Of a stretch of DNA of 64,000 nucleotides, positions 11,080 through 23,420 are shown one piece after another. How positions within the stretch are numbered: position 1 is the stretch's first letter; each line of letters begins with the position of its first letter. The DNA comes from Ectocarpus siliculosus. Its lineage: Eukaryota > Sar > Phaeophyceae > Ectocarpales > Ectocarpaceae. The translations under genes were made by a program, and so were the position numbers. The stretch spans positions 4,463,642 to 4,527,641 of the forward strand of contig FN649735.1 of the NCBI GenBank assembly GCA_000310025.1, written 5' to 3'. The notes under the pieces are model-generated. The model had not been told where the DNA came from. It worked only from the letters and a program-made list of their open reading frames with translations, and made no database searches.

Positions 11080-12510
11080 GATATAGTGCCGGTTGAATAG
11101 TGCCAAAGTCCGGTATAGCGCCGGTAAATTTTCTTGACAGACAAAGGCCTGAATAGTGCCAAACCGGCATTATTGAGGGCTGCCCGCTATAGTGCCGGTT
11201 CAGGCACTATCGAACCCCTCAATAGTGCCGGTTCGCACCCCACACACAGCCCTTTTTCGCCTCAAGCCTTCCACGCCAACAGGATTCGGAGACGGTTTCC
11301 CTTCGAGCTACAAGTATAGCTCGGTTTCTCTCGGTACGCGTGATGTATTAAAATGTCACGGTTTACAGATCGACCAGGTTCCACCAATAGACTGGGATTT
11401 CAGTAGTGAGGCGAGCGAAAAGGAAGATGGTGGTAGTGACGAAGGGTATGGAAAATACAGCGAAGGATAGCAGTGATGATGCAGGAGGAAAATATGGTGT
11501 TGAGGGGAGCGACAAGAGTTTCGAGCGAGATGACCTTCCTCACAACAAACGCCGCAGGGGCGCAGAAAAGTATTATGAAGAGTGTAGTAGTGGTACAGTA
11601 GTAACTAGAACACTTCTAAGGAGGGATGAATCACCCCGAAACGAACGCGTGTTCAAGAAGTACGCCTTGGCAGTCAGGTAGTTCTCCTCTCTCTGTTGCT
11701 ACCATTTCTTACTTTATCCAGAGAATAGCTCAGCCTCCTCCATGACACCCTCTCACGGCCTTGAGAGACAAATATTTTCTGTTTTTGACCGCACTGAGAC
11801 TGACGTCTTTTGGTTGGCCAGTCGTTTTTATTGCTTCTGAAGGCTTGGTCTTCTCTCTAGCTTTTTATCGAAGGAACAGGGGAGTTCGTTATCTTCTTCG
11901 CCCCCTTTTTTAGGTTGCATCTGCTTGTGTGTGCTCATGTAAGGAGCACTACAGCACATCCATCCATGTTTTAGCTCCAAATGTACATCGGGTGCGTTCA
12001 TGAGCGTCTTTCGTTCGCTGTCGAGGGGTGCCTTTGAGGTTGCCTGAAAAGTGCTACGTACGGCCTTTGCAATACAACATACATTAATTTGATGTAGCGA
12101 GGTGAAATTTTATCGGGCAGCCCGGTCTACGGTTGAAAGGCAACAGCAACGTTTCACCAGCGAGTGCTTGCGCTGAGGTGGGAAGAGAACAACTGATGTG
12201 CAACAGATCTATCTATCTATCTGGTCAATCAAGTTAATTTTAATGTGACCAATGAGTGTTTTCGACAGTCCAAGAGCCTCACGAAACTTAATAATGAAGC
12301 CCGCCCACGTCGCCCACCTCACGATAGATCCAAATACCGTTCGTTTGATACTCCGTCAGCCCCGCAAAGCGCAAGCGCTGCACTCTGAAGTCGAACAGTC
12401 CTGAATAGTGCCAAGCCGGCACTATAGAGGGATTTTCAGGCCCTGTTTGGCACTATTCACGCACAATTCTGAATAGTGCCAGTGCCCGGTATAGTGCCTG
12501 TCAAATCGCC
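11080..12510. mobile_element. DNA element with complex ends built from 'atagtgcc' repeats
   Basis: The octamer atagtgcc and its complement ggcactat occur about eleven times, all confined to two clusters: 11083-11235 and 12400-12505. A 15-bp exact inverted match (tgaatagtgccaaac) lies at 11150-11164 and 12445-12459. Such clustered subterminal repeats are typical transposase-binding arrangements. The interior has two overlapping acidic/basic open frames (11192-11470 and 11406-11681) without recognised domains. Part of the same end recurs at 15505-15625. Exact borders and target duplication were not resolved. Confidence 0.6.
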
Positions 12511-12680
12511 TGGACACATGCCGGTACTGTAGCTACATATAGCAGACGTGCAGTGATAGAGTATTGTAGAGCAGAGACCACATGCTGTATAAAAAAAACG
12601 ACGTTCCCAACATGGGACTGTCAGCGGTCAGAACAGTTTCTCGAGGTGGAACCCCAACATAGCCGGTCGACTACCGTAGT

Positions 12681-13587
12681 AGTCGGAGAGTTGGCACCGG
12701 CCGGAGAGATTGCACCGGTCGGAGACATGGCACTGGGGTGCGATAAAAAATCCGAGAAAACAACATTTAATTCGATTTGCGCACCGGATCCGACCCCCAA
12801 ATCCAAGAGTGAGCTCTTTTTTAGCTGCGGGAATGAGGTACACATGCGTACATTTTACACGTGGGGACGGTGTCAGCGGAGCCCCACTCCTTTACGTACC
12901 ATTGGATGGTCGCGGTTCACGCGGGATGCCAGTTTTTTTTTTTTTTACTTGATATGGAAGTTGCCAACCGCACACTCAACCAAAAACACAACGTACAAGC
13001 CACACTTACCCCACCTTACACAACGCGAAACTATTGTACTGCTGCGTACGTACTGGTACCCGTAGAAGAAGACCGAAACGAAAGCGGGAAAGAAACCATT
13101 CATACCGTGTGTACTGGTACCACCTCAGATGGAAACGACATCGCTTGTTGTTGTCACGCCATAGCCAAGCTCGCGTCAAACACAAGACCACCGCTGCATG
13201 GAAAGCTGTTACGTACCAGCCTACGTTGCCGTTACCGGTGTGCTTCCAACCAGCAACAACGGTACCTACACACACGTGTCTACATAGCGTGTGAAGAAGA
13301 CCGTGTGTGTGGGTCACCTACACTGGTATCAATACTATCGTACCGGTCGGAGAGATGGCACCGGGGTACGTGCATACAATACCTGTGTGTATTTCATTGG
13401 GGATGGCACCGGTCTGAGAGATCGCACCGGGGTGCCTTGAAAATTCCAAACGAAATAGGTTAATTTCATTTCCGCATCGGGGTCGGAGAGATGACACCGG
13501 GGTCGGAGAGATGGCACCGGGGTGCGAAAAAAAACTGAGGAAAAAATGTTTAAAAAAACGATCGCACCCGGTGCCAACTCTCCGACT
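12681..13587. mobile_element. Inverted-repeat element with 'cggagagatggcaccggg' arrays
   Basis: A 20-bp inverted repeat (agtcggagagttggcaccgg) lies at 12681-12700 and 13568-13587, the right copy being exact on the complement. Variants of 'cggagagatggcaccgg' follow the left end (three in a row to about 12735) and precede the right end (at least five between 13340 and 13530). The middle has open frames but no recognised protein. This looks like a non-autonomous DNA transposon of about 0.9 kb; target duplication not clear. Confidence 0.6.
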
Positions 13588-14911
13588 ATTCGGCACTCGG
13601 GGTCCCCAACAGATTTAATATTGATATTCTTGTTTCAGTGAACGAGAGCTGCCCTGCGCGCCTCTCTCACTCCCATGTTTACCATCAAAGCCTTGCCAGT
13701 AGCCACGGCATCAACGACATCTCTTGTATCTCATCGTTCCGAGGATCACCGAGTTGCGTTTCAGCACTTTCCACCTCTCACACAGAACTTTCCAAAGCGA
13801 TCCAGCCCGACGCGCTACCGCCACAAGCTAATAGTCAAGACGCGGCCGTTCTTCCACGGCATCTCTCAACTGTATTATACCGAAATCGTCACACCTCGTG
13901 GGTTCCATGTATAGTCTATGTATGTAACATAAAAACCTCTTCTGTGTACATATACATATACATACGTACAAAATTAAAATCGACATGATATGCATCTTCA
14001 TTTTTTACTTGGCTTGAGAGCACCTCCCCCTCCTCTGTGTAGAGACTTGAGCAACGTGGAATTGCGCGCATATCACAGGCACAGTACTTACCGTGTACGT
14101 ACGTACATACATAATACATAGTAGTGCGAATGGTGAGATTGAACAGCTTGTTTGGTTGAACTAAATACTCCGTGGGTCAGTAGGAGACGGCAGGTACGTT
14201 TTGCGAAGAAGGAAGAACCCACCCGCCGAGAACAGAGTGAGTGATGAAACGTGACGTTCCCCGCCGGGAGCTCGTCCCATGACGCGCGCGTTTCTCAAAT
14301 AACGTGAGCATCCAAACAAACCTAGATTCTCCGGGACGCAGGTGGGAAGTGCACAAGGGCGTACTTCGCGGTGGTGTGACACTCGAGGCGTGCGACCGCC
14401 GAGCCCTGAGACAGGGAGGTCTTCGTGGAAAGACGTTCCTGGTCGACACCGGGAAGAGCTGAGTCGATCGTATTTTTTGCGCGGGTCAGGGTGCAGGGCC
14501 GAAGCTAACATCTTGAATTGACGGGGGGTCTGATCTCCCCGCTTCGCTTACAGCGTTGAGGACTGTCAGGCTCAGCACAAACTATTTACATCGACTTCTG
14601 ATTCAAACAAGCTACTGCGGTATCAACGAAGCGCAACTCGTTTTGCGTGTACGTGGGCGGCGGTTCACTGCAAGTTGTGTCCATATACCTCGCAATCGGT
14701 GGAAGATTGTACATTGTACACAACCAAGCACGCAGCATTAAAGCCCCACGTAACCCGAGCATACACAAAGGAGTTGTAATGTGCTACATACGTACGACGG
14801 TATTCAAGAGGGTTCGCCGATTCAACTTCTGGAAGCACGGCTACCCCCCCCCCCCCCCCTTATCTTCGGGAGCTTAATCCAGTTGTTCATGACCGTCATT
14901 GTAAGGGCTTA

Positions 14912-14945
14912 CTGTAGTATCACCCTGCTGTAAGTGATACTACAG
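14912..14945. repeat. 12-bp perfect inverted repeat hairpin
   Basis: Arms ctgtagtatcac (14912-14923) and gtgatactacag (14934-14945) with a 10-base loop. No poly-T or gene context to call it a terminator. Confidence 0.7.
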
Positions 14946-15504
14946 GGGGGAACGAATAGGTATTGCCCCCCAATGGGGCGGGTGGCCAGACTGTCGTCGC
15001 AAGACAGGAAAATACATCTAGAAGCCGGTTACCCAAGACATGTACCGCCACGCGCAGTGAACAAAACAACGTCGGCATTGTAGTGATTGGGAGATGCATG
15101 TCGGGCTGTATCGGCGGGGACAACTATTGGGGGTTGACGTATGGTCGGACTCGGCTCATTATTAAGGGGTGAAGTCGTAACCGCAGCACAACAAGTTGAA
15201 GTGCATGTACTATTTAGCACGGTTGGCTCTCGTCGGCGGGACTTAATAGCGTCTGATTGTGCAGCGTGATACGCACGGTTTCTGGTGTGACGGCGTTGTC
15301 GCCGTTTCTCCCTGTTGACTCGTCGAACGTCTTCGGGGAGGCATGATGCTATATTTAAAAAAGCGGCATGGAACGTGGGATGTTTTGTATGAGGGCATGG
15401 TCCTTCGAACAACCCACATGTTATGTAGGTATGTGCCCAGGAGGGTATTGTAGACACTATACCGGCCACCGGTGCTATCATTCAGAACAACAGTAGTAGT
15501 AGTG

Positions 15505-15625
15505 CCTGAATCGTGCCAAGCCGGCGCACACTATACGATGTCGGGGTTGGCACTATTGATGACTGTTGTTCGACTTCAGAGCAGTGCAGCGCTATTCTTG
15601 CGCTTTGCGGGGCTGATAGAGTACC
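15505..15625. repeat. Partial copy of the 11.1-12.5 kb element end
   Basis: Matches the reverse complement of about 12335-12430: 'gtgccaagccggc', then 'gactgttgttcgacttcagag...tgcagcgc', then 'gcgctttgcggggctga'. Orientation is inverted relative to the first copy. Confidence 0.7.
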
Positions 15626-16017
15626 GACGGGATACGGATCAGCCAAGGCATGTAGTACCTGTGAGATAATTGGCCATGAGTCCAACCAAGGAAGAAGGCT
15701 GGCTGTGCGTGCATGCTGCCTGCCGTACCGCCGCTACCCAAACTTCTCCTTTGGTGGCCTCACCAACACACCGCGATCCATCTTGTCGCAGTACTGAAAG
15801 ATTGTATGGTGTGCTCGATGCTCGAAAGTTCTTACAGAATTTGACTTGACTTTGTATGAATTGGAGGAGATATTCTTTCCCTGACACCACCCATGGCTGG
15901 CTTGTGACGACGGAAGAAGGCATCCGCGTCAGTTGGACCAGTACGGCCAAAAGAAGGCACTGAGACGAGACCCAATGGTTTTGAAAAACTTTTGTGAGCG
16001 CGCCGATTAGTCTAGTT

Positions 16018-17090
16018 TTTTTTTTTGCTTTAGCAAGCAAAGAGCTGTTTCTTCGGGATTGTACATGTAGTGTTCGGATGTACATGTAGTAGGTGAACAA
16101 AATGAAAAAATCGCACCAGGGGGGGACTATTTCAGCAATCAATGGTGTCTGCCTTTTTTTGCGCCAATAAATATGTACACAGGAGATTGGAGCCCATTTC
16201 ACCATCTAGGCACCAAATTGCAATCTAAAAATTGTTGTGCACAACGAGTAGCACTTTTCCCGAGCGGTTCCAACTGCTACCTTTTCAATCCATCCGTGGT
16301 CGGCGTGTCGAGGTACTTAGTAGTATATTATATGCTCATAATCATCTGGGATTCACACCTCCCCGCACAAAAACCCAGGCGGGCGTGTTTTTTTTTCTCT
16401 TGTTCCGCCGGTGTGCTCAGCAGCTCCAGCTGCTGCTGCTGCTATGGCAACGTGGAAACACACACACTACACAGAGACAGGGAACATGGACAAGGGGGCC
16501 GGGAGACACACACACATCGTCACGAGGAGAGCGAGGCGGGAGGGTTTGCCCTTTACTGCTACTGCTGTTAGCTATCGGCGGAGGAAGCGAGAGGGGAGAA
16601 GAAAGAAAGCGTTGTGTTTGATTGCGTTTCGCGCGCGGCAGCGTTTCTCCCACCAGCGAGAGACAAGACAAGAAGCACACCAACACGCTGCTAGACACCG
16701 CCATCGATGATGCGTGTACTGCTGTAAAACTTTCTATTTGTGTGCGAGGGCCTAGGGTGCCACCTGTGCCTTCGGTGTGGTAGTTAGTGTGGTCTGGTCA
16801 CGAATCACACGCTTTGGAGTTGCCTGTAGATCAAGGCTCGAGCCAGAGAGGGGAAACGACACAGAGAGCAGAGAGCGTATTTTTTTAGCGCTGCGATGCA
16901 TATACTCTGTACATATGCATACAAGCTTATGATAACGCCACCCGCTCTCTCTATTTAGCTCATGATGATGAATACCACCCGCCCTCTCTCTAAATCACAC
17001 GACTGGCGCCCCCCAATTCAACGCTGCTGCTGCGGAGTGGATTAAACAAGCCAACGGTAGCAACGCACGAGGCTGCAGGTACGTTTCTCC
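16018..17090 (+). repeat. ~1-kb dispersed repeat, copy 1
   Basis: Aligns over about 1 kb, in inverted orientation, with 61795-62735. Shared landmarks: 'ccatctaggcac', 'agcagctgctgct'-like runs, 'gctatcggcggaggaagcgag', 'gctagacacc', 'tcacacgctttggagttg', 'gcaacgcacgag'. Indels and substitutions are frequent, so the copies are old. No protein recognised; likely a non-autonomous transposon. The other copy sits in the Harbinger intron. Confidence 0.75.
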
Positions 17091-20000
17091 GTTTTTTCAC
17101 AAAAAAAATGCTATTTCACCGCACTTTGTAGACTAATATTGTGTGACAACAACAACAACAACAACCAACCACAAACTCCTGATAACTGTTGGCCAGAGCA
17201 TAGCGGGCCGAAGAATCGTCTGAGACCCTGGGAAATTCTCCAGGATGTGCATGACTAGTGTGGTGAAGCGAAACATAGATTGGATGGGTGGTAAGGCTGG
17301 CGAGGGGAGCCACCCTCCTCAGAAGAAGTAGACCAATAGTGGAAGGGCACTCGGACCCTACGACGAACAACATAGACTATTATGTGCTTGCTGCTAAATA
17401 TTGATTTCGGCTTCTAGATGCACGAAGGCGTATGCATGTGTATCACGCACATCGCAGCAACCAAGAAAGCCCCGAAACACGCGTGACGCGCATATGCATA
17501 TCTCCTTGGGGACATCTGTTCAGAGAGAGACTGCTGTGTCACCGTCCAAAGACCTCACCGGAATAGAACCACAAACCAACCACGGATAGGAGCTCCTACG
17601 CGGCAGCAATGCTGTGGGTGTAGGCGCTTCATTATGGTACATCTACTCACAGGATGCTCGTCTGTGCTGAAGCTGCAGTGTGGAGCGTATTATCGGACCA
17701 CTGTGTGTAGTTTTTGCTGCTCCGTCTCAGTTCGATTCCTTGTCCCTCCTTCCACTCTCATTCGCTTGTCATCGCTCGCTCTTTCCCAGGCAACGCAACA
17801 CTGAGCAAGAGGAGGCGCACCGCTAGTTGTTGATATCACACATACATATTTTTGTTCCATGTTGGTTGTTCCGCTGCCTGCCCATAATTATTCTCGGGGT
17901 ATTCCAGGAATGAATCTACAATAGGCACCAGCAGGTGCCCGAAAGAGGGATATACAAGAAACACCCGCCGTCCACAGGCGGTCTCGTGGTTCAAGGCTCA
18001 AGGCAAAACAAACAAACATGTGTCCTATTTGTGGTTGCATGATCATGAAGGGCTGTTCATAAATAAGTAAGGTGTGTGCTGGTTCTCGACTCGCCGTTGG
18101 AGCCTCGAACTGCTCTTACTTAAGGATCGTGTCCAGCTGTTCCTCGGCAGTGCTCTGCGGATTACCCCGGTACGCGCACATATGCAAATATAGACTATAT
18201 ACCGTGTTCCGAGATACCCCCGTTGGTATGATTTCGTTGGGTCACAAGCGAATCGGCACTTTTCTCTCTTCTATACCCGACGTTCGCCGGGTGGGCGTGT
18301 AGGAGATTAGTTAGGCGGTCGGGCGTTAGGCTCGCCTCCGCTTTGGGTTCACAGACGGCTGACTACAAACTGACATCTTCAGTCATCATGTTATTCCTAC
18401 GATGACTACTGTACACTGTTGTGGTGTACTATTACGAAAGAACCGAAATCAATTCGAACCGGGCTCCAAATTTCCCATCCAAGGACCCAGATTGTGATAA
18501 AATAGGAAAGTTCCCAAAGTTTCCTGGAAACTTCGTGCCGGAAAATATTTTCAGATTTATGACGGCTTAATGTTATGATCTGTGGGGTAAAGTACTCCTA
18601 ATCCCACCCAACGAACTTCCCGGTCGGCAGGTACGCATATTACTATTACTTGTACTGACGATTTTTTTTATGCGTATTTTATGCGGCAGCTGCACCCTGA
18701 TGACAGCGCTCCCGTTGCTGTTGAGTGTGCTTGATGTATGCATGCGTGTACGTGTCTCTCTGAACGAAGTGATGATGTATATATGTCGCGTGTCAAGCGT
18801 TCGGGAGAGGGTTTTGGGACGGGGGCACATACATCCAAACCAAACGCTCCACCAGCCAAGAATATACTATTTCTTGTGCGGGGAAGGAGGCGCCCGTCTT
18901 CACCAGGAGGCCACTTCGTTCGTGCTCTTCCTCTTTTCTGCTCTTATTTGCTGGCGGTGCTGCCATCACCTCTACGTCGTCGGCCGTCGTTGTCTCCGCG
19001 GTCCGGGCGGTCTTTCCCCCCCCTCGCCTCAACCTCTCGCGCGTGTTAATAACAACTTGGACGACAACAACAATAACAATTGTAGGAAGTCGGAACTAAA
19101 AATGTCTGTGCTGTTGCTGCCGTACAGTGTGTGCATATGTTGTAAACTTTTAAGTTTGACAGAGTCAATGATACGCAGTGTGACGTCAGCACGTGGTAGC
19201 CACTTTTCCTATATTTTTTCTGCTCACGTTCAGACATGCAGCACCGAGGAATGAGTCGCCCGTACATGCAAAAAGGTCAATACTACTGTGGGTCGTTCGC
19301 AGCCCGAATGAAGCCTACGGGTTATCTCACGACGCCGACAATTCCAATCAAAACTTACTCCGAGAAAGGGCGCAAAGTAGAGGTTCAATCTGAGCAAGAT
19401 CAACTTGGAGCTTGTCCGGGAGCTTTGGGGGTAATTTCTCAAAAGTGGAAGATCAGATTTCGAAAGTTCCTTGGAGCTTGGGCCCTACGGGTTTGGGTGC
19501 AGCCTAGTCTAACAAAATTTTGCATGGAAAATCGAAATCGAAAAATCGAAATTGGATTTGGATTCTTATTACAAGTACATTTAAATTTGCTTGTTGTATG
19601 CTGACGAAGTGTGTATGTATGTGCTGCTGCTCAACAAAGAGCAGAAGAAGTAGGTGTGTGCACGTATAGACATGTCTCCGTCACGATCTTTAGGCAGCTG
19701 CTGCTGTTGATGTCTGTCGTGTGTATCTATAGTGGTTCGAAAGGAACCAAGCGTCAGTTGATGGCCTGTCAAGCGTCCGTTGGTGGTCTGTCGAGTAGCG
19801 CAAGTAGCGTTGGATTTTTTTTTGTTTTTTTTTTATTTTTGGTCTTCACTTCAAATCAGCGCTCACAGCACTAATAGTGCCATTTACTCCAACCCGTGGT
19901 CACACAGAAGAACCTCTCTCTACCCTGCCCTCCTGCGGTACTTTGCCTTCAGATATGGCGTATCGATTTTTTCGGAATAGACTATCGTATTGATTTATTT

Positions 20001-20277
20001 ATCGTATCGATATCGGTTGTTCCCGAAATCATTTGAACTTTTAGACATTTCGATATTTCGATATTATTTCGATATCGATACGATAAATGCATAAATACTC
20101 CACGGAACCCCCGGTGTTCCACACGGAACCCCTACGGCTAGCTGCACATACTACTCCCCGGCGGGGGCCCGTAACTCGCATCCTACGTACGTCCTGGTAC
20201 CTAAGGGTAGGTCATTTTAGGTCTAATAACGAAGAAATCAGATCTCGAAATCACATTTCGATATAAGATTGATTGTG
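17091..20277. other. No recognisable gene
   Basis: Only short open frames. Features seen: AT-rich stretch at 19970-20095 made of repeated 'cgata/tatcg' words including mirror-like arrangements, and T runs near 19815-19835. Confidence 0.45.
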
Positions 20278-20504
20278 ACAGCAACTCGACGAGTATCGTC
20301 GCGTTGCCTGTCTTAAGCTTTCCATTTTTGTAGCGGTTAATAAAGTCGAGGGCGTACACCGCGACACGCTAGCCCACCGAGCACGACGAAGAGTTCTATA
20401 CACAGTAGATGACATAAGATATCACACCCCCTGAACAATTTTTAATTTTCAAAGCTCGATTACTCCACAGCAGAAAGCGTGGCCGGGCGGCGTTGGCACC
20501 GATA

Positions 20505-20800
20505 TGTAATGGAGCAACTAGTGTATTTGCATTGTACGAGCGTTTCATGAACGTTGTATGAGCGCTTGTTGGATATTTTGAATTTCCTTTGGATATGGAT
20601 ATTTGGCAACGTTGAGGGGTATTGAAGTAGCTTGAAGGAAGATCAATCCCAGCCCCGCTCCCTCACTCTCCGAGTGGGCGTTGAGTGGACCTGGTCTAAG
20701 AAGGCTAAAACAAGAGATCAAACAACAACTGTGAGTACCCGAAGCCAGGAGCAACGAACTTGCTCCCTTCCCTCTTTTATTTCTCTGTTCCTCCATAATA
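20505..20800 (+). repeat. 5' LTR of the 1.83-kb element
   Basis: Direct repeat of 22040-22336; starts TG directly after target duplication GATA. Confidence 0.9.
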
Positions 20801-21086
20801 TTGTGGCGTCGTCTGGCATTTGGACACCGGTCCTTCGCTTCGGTGCTCATCGTTCGTGTGAACGTCTCGCATTTTAGTCCTCTCGATTTTTTTTAGCTAC
20901 CTGGTTTTAGAGAGGGCACGGTTTTGCTCAATCTCCAATCTTGTCGAAATATATCTTGGACTCGTATAGCAACAAGTCTCCCCCGTATAATTTGACTGGT
21001 GATGATATTTTAGCGGAGTCTAGTCGTCTGGATGTTGAGAATATTTCGGAACACCAAATTGTACGTGTACGTGGACGCGGTGTGGT

Positions 21087-21656
21087 GTGGTAGCTGTCTT
21101 GTACCTGACTCATTGGATTGGTTTGTTGACACCGTCGTGGGAAAGGGAGTCTGATTTGCAGGAATACAGAAAACATATTCTGCTTTACTGGTCTGGTAAC
21201 GCTAGTCAGCGCGTACAAGGAAACCGAGCTTATCGTAATGCTCGGATAGCTTCGGCCGACCGAGAACTTGCTCGGAATCAGGCCGAACGTTTCATTGCTT
21301 CTGGGTACGAGTTGATTTCGCTTGACATTTGGTTGGCTCGCTCCTCTGTTTCTGTTTTGTCTGTCGGAGCCCACATTTGGTACAAAGCTTTGGATGGACT
21401 TTGGTGGCTTGGGCAGATTAGTAGTTTCGTAACAGGCCAGTACATTGTTCGATTTTTGGACACACCCGGCCCTCGAAAGCTTTCTCTCCCAGAGTATAGT
21501 TACTCCACGGTTTTGGATGCTCCTTGTGGTTCTTGGTGCTTGCAAAAACACCGTACTCGTGGTTTGACCAACCCTTCCACGGATGATGGCGTTACGTCGC
21601 GAACACCAGGCGTTGTGGTACAGCTGGCTGTTGCCCCATCTGGATCTGTGCTTTGA
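21087..21656 (+). pseudogene. Retroelement pol C-terminal remnant (integrase-tail-like)
   Basis: Open frame of 189 codons. The central part 'VGAHIWYKALDGLWWLGQI' followed by YIVRFLDTPGPRKLSL and GSWCLQ resembles the small beta-barrel tail at the C terminus of Gypsy-type integrases/polyproteins, in which a VGxxVW...GxI...YxVRFLDxPGP pattern is common. Upstream residues ELARNQAERF look like a helical linker. No catalytic domain remains; the first Met is not evidence of a true start. The assignment rests on pattern memory and on its position inside an LTR pair. Confidence 0.45.
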
Positions 21657-22039
21657 TATAACGCCGCCTACGGGCCGCTACATGTTTTTTATGTATTGTT
21701 CTACATCGTACGCAGTGGTACGCTAGCGCGTGTTTGGGTGGTGTGAGCTTCTTCTATTGTTGCAATAGTCACCCCGACCTTTGCGTGCCCAACGCGACCG
21801 AACCCCATTTTGATTCGGATGGTTCCGTCGTTGGCGATGTGATTCTCAGAAGTCATCACTGTGTGGTGTGGGGATGGTTTGGAGTATTTGTCGGGGATGG
21901 ACTATTTTCTCCGACCCTGTTGCTTATATTTAATCTTATTTTGTCTGATTTGGAAAGTCGCATCTTCGATCTTTATTTGAGGTTGAGTATTGGATTGAAG
22001 ATAAAGTATCGGCATCTACGACTTCCCACGGTGGGCTAA

Positions 22040-22336
22040 TGTAATGGAGCAACTAGTGTATTTGCATTGTACGAGCGCTTCATGAGCGTTGTATGAGCGC
22101 TTGTTGGATATTTTGAATTTCCTTTGGATATGGATATTTGGCGACGTGGAGGTAATGAAGTAGCTTGAAGGAAGATCAAAATCCCCAGCCCCGCTCCCTC
22201 ACTCTCCGAGTGGGCGCTGAGCAGACCTGGTCTAAGAAGGCTAAAACAAGAGATCAAACAACAACTGTGAGTACCCGAAGCCAGGAGCAACGAACTTGCT
22301 CCCTTCCCTCTTTTATTTCTCTGTTTCTCCATAACA
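22040..22336 (+). repeat. 3' LTR of the 1.83-kb element
   Basis: Direct repeat of 20505-20800; ends CA directly before target duplication GATA. Confidence 0.9.
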
Positions 22337-22708
22337 GATAGCTTTCCGAAACAAACCTATCGTTTGACATCCTCGTCGTCGTGGACTAACATTATTAGCT
22401 GTGAATATTGATGATGCGATATATTATGTCACATACTACTGCCGGTACATGCCATGCATAAGAACAACGAGCACCCTCCATACTCCAGTAAGTAAGTTAT
22501 TGTAGTAGTTGAATTGAAACCTCTCATTACCCATCCATGAAGACGTCGTTTTATACACAAATACTTAAAAAAAAAAGTGCTGCAAAAACTATCCATGGAC
22601 GAACCAAGCAGTGCCGTTGTTGTTGTCTTCACAATTAATTACAAAAAACCGTTCGTTCTGTTCTCTCTACCCAGTACCTCTTTGTACCTTCTTCGTCTGT
22701 TCGTACTA

Positions 22709-22971
22709 TTATTTTTTTATTTTTCTTAATATGACACAACGAAACCATCTCTATCATAGAAAAGAGTCTGAGACAGATTAGCAATGGATTCATAGCGTCA
22801 GAAAGTATACCTGTATGTCTACGATTTCCCAGACAGCATATAGGGACATCTCCCCTGCGGGTAACAGGCTCAACAAGACAGTTTGGTAGCTGTCTTGTGT
22901 GTCTCATATATGTTATATTGGGAAGGTGCAGATGATATGTGTTAGGTACTGGTCGGGCGTTTTGTGTTATT
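22709..22971 (-). mobile_element. 5'-truncated poly-A retroposon, copy 1
   Basis: Insert of about 262 bp absent from the paralogous site near 47985. Read on the minus strand it ends in an A-rich tail (aagaaaaataaaaaaataata). Sequence matches 24594-24830. A poly-A tail and variable 5' truncation indicate a LINE- or SINE-like retroposon; no coding part identified. Confidence 0.75.
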
Positions 22972-23420
22972 ATTTTGTATGATAGTCTGACACTTGACGC
23001 GGTCGATCCCCGCCGTGGTCACAGGCTAACTTGCCCAAAAACGTTATATGAAAATAAAATGGACCCGAAGAAGGGTCCGCAAGTCAGCGACAGATTAGTC
23101 TATAGGACCCTCCGCTCGCTTCAATACGCTATGCGAGGTAGTAACTATAGACTGGACAATAAAGAAAAACATGAGCAAACGAATATCAGAGGCGACGTCA
23201 CGCGCACCCGAAGAAAACGTTAGTCTTCGACCGGCACTTCTCACTACGCCCATCCATCCATGCGCATGCACTTTTTTGTGGCGAGGGACTCCATGCTTTC
23301 AAGAATCATCTCGTTGATCTGTTTTTTTCGTGTACGTTCATTGACATGTAGTGCGCACGTCACACCCGAATGAAAAGGAGACCACACCCAGAACGCGCTC
23401 TTCGGCACGCTGGGAAAGAA

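Larger units (their letters stand above)
13588..16017. other. No recognisable gene; hairpin, poly-C tract and a transposon-end fragment
   Basis: Open frames at 14161-14511 and 15029-15481 (minus) show no known motif. A 16-base C run lies at 14844-14859. A fragment of the atagtgcc element end lies at 15505-15625. Confidence 0.45.
20505..22336 (+). mobile_element. Short LTR retroelement (1.83 kb), 4-bp target duplication GATA
   Basis: Direct repeats 20505-20800 and 22040-22336 (about 296 bp, TGTAATGG... to ...CCATAACA, the upstream copy ending ATA by one substitution) flank 1.24 kb. GATA precedes at 20501-20504 and follows at 22337-22340. The paralogous locus at about 47612 has 'ggcaccgatagctttccg' with a single GATA and no insert, which proves the borders. 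Inside is only a C-terminal pol-like frame, so the element is non-autonomous. The LTRs differ at a modest number of positions, including small indels. Confidence 0.92.
20278..23420. repeat. Segmental repeat, copy with two insertions (partner 47392-48435)
   Basis: Flanking blocks 20278-20504 and 22337-23420 align collinearly with 47392-48435, where the two inserts are missing. Shared words include 'gcaactcgacgagtatcgtcg', 'aacctatcgtttgacatcctc', 'gaacaacgagcaccctccat' and 'gacacttgacgcggtcgat'. The block contains a copy of the copia-type LTR family L at about 22620-23170. No gene seen. Confidence 0.8.

Noticed and set aside
21276-21551. Long minus-strand ORF 20928-21551 as a gene
   Set aside because: It is the shadow of the plus-strand pol-like frame, which has the recognisable pattern.
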